DNA from: an uncultured Lachnospiraceae bacterium | GTDB lineage: Bacteria > Bacillota > Clostridia > Lachnospirales > Lachnospiraceae | Length of the DNA stretch: 10,611 nt | Assembly: GCA_910584325.1 (NCBI GenBank) | Contig: CAJTZH010000087.1 | Coordinates: 1-10,611 of the forward strand | Direction: 5' to 3' | Shown: piece by piece, positions 6,646 to 10,611 of the stretch | Layout of the letters: every line of letters starts with the position of its first letter | Position numbering within the stretch: the stretch's first letter is position 1 | Notes under the pieces: generated by a model | What the model was told of the DNA's origin: nothing | The model's input: the letters and a program-made list of their open reading frames with translations, nothing else | Databases searched by the model: none | Position numbers and translations under genes: made by a program

Positions 6646-7950
6646 TTGGGAGACCCCCGAGTCTTACAGTTTGTTATTTTAATTATTCTATTATTCTTAT
6701 CGGCCTTTTTTTCATCGGCAGAGACGGCACTGACCACGGTAAACAAAATCCGTATCCGCTCCATGATGGAGGAAGGGAATAAGCGCGCCAGGACGGTAAA
6801 CGATGTCACGGAAGATTCCGGTAAGATGCTCAGTGCGGTTTTAATCGGCAACAACATCGTAAACCTGACCGCATCTTCACTTTCCACCACTTTAACACAG
6901 GAAGTTTTTGGAAACAAATTTATTGCGTATGCCACAGGCATTCTTACTCTGCTGATTCTGATTTTCGGTGAGATTACGCCGAAAACATTGGCAACCATTC
7001 ATTCCGAAAAACTCGCCCTTGCATACGGATCTATTATTAAATTTTTAATGTGGTTTTTAACGCCTGCCATCTGGTTTGTCAACACACTTTCCATGCTGGT
7101 ACTAAAGCTAATGCGCGTTGACCCGAACAGCAAAGGCGCAACCATTACGGAAAATGAACTGAGGACCATTGTGGAAGTCAGCCACGAGGAGGGCGTAATT
7201 GAAACAGAAGAAAAGCGTATGATTACCAATCTCTTTGATTTTGGAGATTCTCAGGCAAGGGACGTGATGATACCAAGAATCGATATGACATTTGCCGATA
7301 TTAACAGTACATATCAGGAAATCATCGATATTTTCCGTGCCGAAAAATATACGCGGCTTCCCGTTTATGAGGACAGCACAGACAACGTAGTCGGTATTAT
7401 TAACGTGAAAGATTTGCTTTTGTACGATTCTCATGAAGATTTTAACGTGCGCGACATCCTGCGTGAACCGTATTACGCATACGAATTTAAGAAAACATCC
7501 GAACTGATGGATGAATTGAAGAAAACATCCAACAATATTACAATTGTGCTGGACGAGTACGGCTCCACCGTAGGTATGATTACACTGGAAGATTTGCTGG
7601 AAGAAATCGTTGGCGAAATCCGCGACGAATATGACGAAGACGAAAAGGACTTAATTGAAAAAATCAACGATACGGAATATATTATTGCCGGTATGACAAA
7701 ACTCGACGATTTCAACGAACTTGCCAATACCCATTTGCAGTCCGACGAGTACGATTCTATCGGCGGGTTCATTATCGAACTGCTCGACAGGCTCCCGGAA
7801 GCCGGAGACAAAGTCACGCTTCCCGGTCTTTTGCTGACCGTCGATAAAATTGACAAAAACCGCATCAAATCCGTCCACGTTATTCTGAAGCCGGAAGAAG
7901 AGGATTCCGAAACGGACGAAACGGACAATTCCAAAAAGGTAGATTCGTAA
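6646..7950 (+). CDS. CNNM/CorC-type membrane protein with CBS pair (HlyC/CorC family)
   Basis: A 434-residue protein, counting from TTG 6646. Residues 1 to about 170 form the CNNM (DUF21) membrane domain: an N-terminal helix with LSAFFSSAETALTTVNK (18-34), further helices near 92-107 and 130-156, and the conserved FGEITPKTLA (107-116). Residues about 205-325 form a CBS pair (RDVMIPRIDM, YTRLPVYEDS, VLDEYGSTVGMITLEDLLEE), which in relatives binds adenine nucleotides. Residues about 342-416 form the CorC/HlyC transporter-associated domain. Relatives act in magnesium or cobalt efflux; the older name hemolysin is misleading. The tail is very acidic. It is transcribed alone, with a promoter and terminator of its own, and no M-box riboswitch fits in the short leader. 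Confidence 0.93.
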   Translation: MGDPRVLQFVILIILLFLSAFFSSAETALTTVNKIRIRSMMEEGNKRARTVNDVTEDSGKMLSAVLIGNNIVNLTASSLSTTLTQEVFGNKFIAYATGILTLLILIFGEITPKTLATIHSEKLALAYGSIIKFLMWFLTPAIWFVNTLSMLVLKLMRVDPNSKGATITENELRTIVEVSHEEGVIETEEKRMITNLFDFGDSQARDVMIPRIDMTFADINSTYQEIIDIFRAEKYTRLPVYEDSTDNVVGIINVKDLLLYDSHEDFNVRDILREPYYAYEFKKTSELMDELKKTSNNITIVLDEYGSTVGMITLEDLLEEIVGEIRDEYDEDEKDLIEKINDTEYIIAGMTKLDDFNELANTHLQSDEYDSIGGFIIELLDRLPEAGDKVTLPGLLLTVDKIDKNRIKSVHVILKPEEEDSETDETDNSKKVDS

Positions 7951-7958
7951 AATATAGA

Positions 7959-7998
7959 GGCAGGAAACGGAAGTGATATCTCCGTTTCCTGCCCCTTT
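7959..7998 (+). terminator. Terminator between the converging CNNM and murF genes
   Basis: GGCAGGAAACGGA (7959-7971) pairs perfectly over 13 bases with TCCGTTTCCTGCC (7981-7993), with a nine-base loop, followed by CCTTTTT. It serves the plus-strand CNNM gene, whose stop is eight bases before. On the minus strand it directly follows the murF stop, but the trailing TCTATATTTT is a poorer T tract. Confidence 0.9.
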
Positions 7999-9369
7999 TT
8001 ATTTCATCGCCGTAACCGCATTCAGCACTCTCGTAAAATCCATAAAATGCGATGCTTTCACCAGTATGGAATCACCGTGGCAAAGCTCTTCCGGCAGTTT
8101 TTCATTCAATTCTTCCACCGTATCATAACACACGCTGTAAGAAGCCGGCTGCACTTCATGGAACCCCCGTTCTATCTCTTTTGCCAGTTTCCCCGCGCAC
8201 AGCAGGATATCTACCTGTGACTCGCCCACATAACGCCCCACTTCATAGTGAAGCTCCGCCTCATTTTCCCCAAGCTCCCCCATGTCGCCAAGAAGCGCCA
8301 CCTTTCTCGTATTCGCAAGACAGAGCAAATCCACAGACGCCTTCATGGACATCGGATTTGCGTTGTAACAGCCGTCTATCACCGTAAAATGCCCGGTATG
8401 AATTATCTTATTTCTCCCGTTAAGCGCCTGCATTTTTTCAATGCCCGCCTTGATTTCATGAAGTTCCATCCCCAGCTCAAGCCCGGCAAGCGTACCCGCA
8501 AGGACATTATTTATCATATACTGTCCCGGAATAGGAATGATTGCTTCAAACGCTCCCTGCGGCGTCTGAATATGACATCTCGTACCGTTCAGTCCCAGGC
8601 TTTCTATACTATCGGCATAAACATCCGACCGGACGCTTTTTCCGAAAAATTTCACCGGACGCTCACCGCCTGCGATTGTCAGCAGCTTATCATCCTCTCC
8701 GTTCAACAGAGCGATACCGTCGGAATTCATAAAATCAAAAATTTCCGTCTTCGCGCGAAGGACTCCGTCCCTATCGCCAAGCTTTTCTAAATGGCAGGTT
8801 CCGATGTTTGTGATAATACAAATGTCCGGTCTGGCAATCTCACTCAGGCGGTGCATTTCTCCAAAATCACTGATGCCCATCTCCAATACGGCAATCTCAT
8901 CCTCCTCCGTCAGGCGGAAGATTGTGAGAGGCAGTCCCAATTCGTTGTTAAAATTGCCAAGTGTTTTCAGAACACGATACCTCTGCGAAAGCACACCCGC
9001 CACTGTCTCTTTCGTACTGGTTTTGCCAACGCTTCCCGTAATGCCGATTACTGTCAAAGACAGCTGGCTTCGGTAAAATGCCGCGATTTTTCCCACTGCC
9101 TCCATTGAGGATTTAACCTGAATATACGCTCCCGGATTATCCGGCAGTACCCGTTCAGAAATGGCGCAGACAGCGCCCTGCTCATATATTCCGGAAATAA
9201 AGTCATGCCCGTCGCTTCTTGCTCCACGAATTGCCACAAAGAGACTGCCTTTTGAAACCTTGCGGCTGTCCGTGGTAATTTCCGTCACTTCTATATTCTT
9301 GAATTCTTCACTGCCGTGATAAATACCCCCGCAGGCAGCGGCAATATTTGCCAAAGTCATGTTTTTCAT
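7999..9369 (-). CDS. murF: UDP-N-acetylmuramoyl-tripeptide--D-alanyl-D-alanine ligase
   Basis: A 456-residue cytosolic Mur ligase that uses ATP to join D-Ala-D-Ala to the UDP-MurNAc-tripeptide, the last cytoplasmic step in making the pentapeptide. The N-terminal substrate domain has TTDSRKV (32-38). The central domain has the ATP loop GITGSVGKTSTKE (109-121), GNFNNELGLPLTIF (138-151), VLEMGISDFGEM (161-172) and TNIGTCHLE (187-195). The lysine in AKTEIF (K207) fits the carbamylated lysine of the family. The C-terminal domain has DGCYNANPMSMKAS (332-345) and GDMGELGENE (361-370), near the end KASHFM. All key motifs are intact and the length is normal. ATG 9369 overlaps the ddl stop as ATGA, and its GAGG site lies inside the last ddl codons, so translation is coupled to ddl. 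Confidence 0.97.
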   Translation of the reverse strand: MKNMTLANIAAACGGIYHGSEEFKNIEVTEITTDSRKVSKGSLFVAIRGARSDGHDFISGIYEQGAVCAISERVLPDNPGAYIQVKSSMEAVGKIAAFYRSQLSLTVIGITGSVGKTSTKETVAGVLSQRYRVLKTLGNFNNELGLPLTIFRLTEEDEIAVLEMGISDFGEMHRLSEIARPDICIITNIGTCHLEKLGDRDGVLRAKTEIFDFMNSDGIALLNGEDDKLLTIAGGERPVKFFGKSVRSDVYADSIESLGLNGTRCHIQTPQGAFEAIIPIPGQYMINNVLAGTLAGLELGMELHEIKAGIEKMQALNGRNKIIHTGHFTVIDGCYNANPMSMKASVDLLCLANTRKVALLGDMGELGENEAELHYEVGRYVGESQVDILLCAGKLAKEIERGFHEVQPASYSVCYDTVEELNEKLPEELCHGDSILVKASHFMDFTRVLNAVTAMK

Positions 9370-10418
9370 TGCGTTACCTCTGATGAATTATATTTTTCCA
9401 TGGAAATATTAATGAGATACTCACAAAGCTCCTCAAATTCCATTCCTTCCGCTCTTGCTTCCTGTGGCAGCAGGCTGGTTGCCGTCATTCCCGGCAGCGT
9501 ATTTGCCTCCAGACAGAACATGTCACCGTTGTCACGCATCATAAAATCCATGCGCGCGTATCCTGACAGCCGCAGCGCGTCAAATGCCATGCAGGCATAT
9601 TCCTGCATTTTTCTCGTATGTATCAGCGATATGTCTGCGGGACAGGTTTCCACGGTGGAGCCTGCCTGATATTTGTTCTTATAATCATAAAAGCCCACTA
9701 CAGGCGCAATCTCAATCACCGGGAGCGCTCTTCCCGCAATAACGCCCACGGAAAATTCACGTCCCTTTATGTAATCTTCCACCACCAGCTTATCTTCCCA
9801 GTAAAACGCCTCTTCCAGTGATTTCGCATATTCATCTTCATTGTTTGCAATCGTGATTCCCACACTGGAACCGCCGCATGCCGGCTTCACCATACATGGA
9901 AAATCCGGTCTGATATCTTTATAGTTATCCTTTGTAACCGTATGTCCCTTCGGAGTCGGCACACCGTTTCGCTCCAGTATTTCCTTTGTCATATCCTTGT
10001 TCATGGCAAGCGCGGAACTCAAATAATCGGTTCCCGTGTATCGGATTCCGAATAAATCAAACGCCGCCTGAATTTTACCGTCCTCTCCATCCTCTCCATG
10101 CAGGGCAAGAAAAACGATATCCGCCGCTTTACACAGGGATAAAATATTTTTTCCGAAAAAACCGTCCGCACTCTCCCCGCGTTTTTTTCTGACCGCTTCC
10201 AAATCCGGCGCCGTTTCCGGTACTTTTGCCGCGGGCAGTGTATGCGCTGTTAAAAATTCACCGCTGTAGTCGTTACCCTCCATATCATATCCCATAAATA
10301 CGTCGGCAAGAACGGCTTTATGCCCTTTGGCTACAAGAGCATTTGTCACCATTGTGCCCGTCACTATGGAGACGTCTCTCTCTGTACTGATTCCACCCGC
10401 CAAAACTACAATATTCAT
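9366..10418 (-). CDS. ddl: D-alanine--D-alanine ligase
   Basis: A 350-residue cytosolic ATP-grasp enzyme that makes the D-Ala-D-Ala dipeptide later used by MurF. Visible motifs: LAGGISTERDVS (6-17, with E13 in the D-Ala-1 site), ALHGEDGEDGKIQ (105-117), the ATP-binding VKPACGGSSVGI (177-188), the omega-loop FYDYKNKYQAG (243-253), ARMDFM (288-293) and EANTLPGMTATSL (304-316). The Lys-Tyr pair (K249-Y250) matches that of true D-Ala-D-Ala ligases, so a vancomycin-resistance D-Ala-D-Lac ligase is unlikely. AGAGGT precedes the ATG by seven bases after GAGG, very like the murF site. No promoter is evident just upstream, so transcription may begin beyond the right edge or within the repeat-rich stretch. 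Confidence 0.97.
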   Translation of the reverse strand: MNIVVLAGGISTERDVSIVTGTMVTNALVAKGHKAVLADVFMGYDMEGNDYSGEFLTAHTLPAAKVPETAPDLEAVRKKRGESADGFFGKNILSLCKAADIVFLALHGEDGEDGKIQAAFDLFGIRYTGTDYLSSALAMNKDMTKEILERNGVPTPKGHTVTKDNYKDIRPDFPCMVKPACGGSSVGITIANNEDEYAKSLEEAFYWEDKLVVEDYIKGREFSVGVIAGRALPVIEIAPVVGFYDYKNKYQAGSTVETCPADISLIHTRKMQEYACMAFDALRLSGYARMDFMMRDNGDMFCLEANTLPGMTATSLLPQEARAEGMEFEELCEYLINISMEKYNSSEVTQ

Positions 10419-10446
10419 TGTATTACCTCTTTCATAAACTTAGTTT

Positions 10447-10477
10447 GTCATAGTCTGCCATGCTCACAGGCCAAAAC
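10447..10477. repeat. Direct repeat copy 1 at right edge
   Basis: A 31-base unit matches the one at 10581-10611 at 27 positions, in the same direction, 134 bases apart. Both contain AGTCTGCCATGC and CACAGGC. This copy ends 28 bases from the ddl start. Its TCACAGGC (10464-10471) also pairs with GCCTGTGA (10493-10500) to form a hairpin. Confidence 0.75.
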
Positions 10478-10559
10478 GCCTCCGGCGGTTCAGCCTGTGA
10501 AGGGCGTCCGCCCTATAGAAATAAGCGTGTATCCTCTCTTTGTGAGCAAGCTCACACGC
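10464..10559. repeat. Cluster of inverted repeats upstream of ddl
   Basis: Three successive hairpins can form. The first is TCACAGGC/GCCTGTGA (10464-10471 with 10493-10500), enclosing CGCC-tcc-GGCG (10477-10487). The second is AGGGC/GCCCT (10501-10505 with 10510-10514). The third is TGTGAGC/GCTCACA (10541-10547 with 10550-10556), which competes with GCGTGT/ACACGC (10525-10530 with 10554-10559). None has a T tract, so they do not look like terminators. No coding frame is convincing. It resembles a mobile or extragenic repeat element. Confidence 0.6.
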
Positions 10560-10580
10560 GCCGTTACAATTTCCTGTACC

Positions 10581-10611
10581 GTCAAAGTCTGCCATGCACA
10601 CAGGCTAAACC
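10581..10611. repeat. Direct repeat copy 2 at right edge
   Basis: The second copy of the 31-base unit runs to the very end of the window, so the repeat may be longer or continue as an array outside. The four differences from copy 1 are scattered single bases, suggesting age rather than recent duplication. Confidence 0.75.

Noticed and set aside
9366..10418. Possible VanA-like D-Ala-D-Lac ligase
   Set aside because: The omega loop has the Lys-Tyr pair of D-Ala-D-Ala ligases, and no vanH, vanX or regulator genes are adjacent; the neighbour is murF.

Overview
The window looks like a chromosomal segment of a Gram-positive, moderately AT-rich Clostridia member, probably Lachnospiraceae. This is inferred from gene families and from the gene style: strong AGGAGG-type ribosome sites, ATGA and 14-base gene overlaps, one TTG start, and a chemotaxis receptor with the C-terminal arm typical of clostridial receptors. 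No phage, transposase, CRISPR, rRNA or tRNA gene is visible.

Layout. Positions 1-181 (minus) hold the first 60 codons of a dGTP triphosphohydrolase (dgt) that runs off the left edge. Positions 182-470 are intergenic: an AT-rich part, a GC-richer structured island (283-348) and a terminator hairpin (377-419). Positions 471-2180 (minus) encode a Cache/HAMP chemoreceptor with its own extended -10 promoter. Positions 2406-6000 (minus) form a tight three-gene operon: an ABC ATPase, a secreted and membrane-anchored beta-sandwich protein, and a MacB/FtsX-type permease. It has a good promoter upstream and a terminator at 2343-2386. The middle gene is split in this sequence by a one-base frameshift at 5039-5042. 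Positions 6144-6494 (minus) encode a small four-helix TIGR04086-type membrane protein. It is divergent from a CNNM/CorC-type CBS-domain membrane protein (6646-7950, plus), and the two predicted promoters share one -35 box. After a convergent terminator (7959-7998) come murF and ddl (minus, overlapping by ATGA), the D-Ala-D-Ala arm of peptidoglycan precursor synthesis. The right edge (10447-10611) is a non-coding stretch full of inverted repeats, bounded by two copies of a 31-base direct repeat.

How the parts fit. Ddl makes D-Ala-D-Ala and MurF joins it to the UDP-MurNAc-tripeptide, so these two form one pathway block. The ABC operon resembles a mechanotransmission (MacB/LolCDE/FtsEX-like) transporter in which a CARDB-like extracellular protein occupies the place usually taken by a MacA adaptor; its substrate is unknown. 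The chemoreceptor and the ABC operon carry nearly the same terminator hairpin, about 2 kb apart. The most interesting items are the three-part ABC system with its broken middle gene, the shared -35 divergent promoter, the duplicated terminator, and the two structured non-coding regions at 283-419 and 10447-10611.
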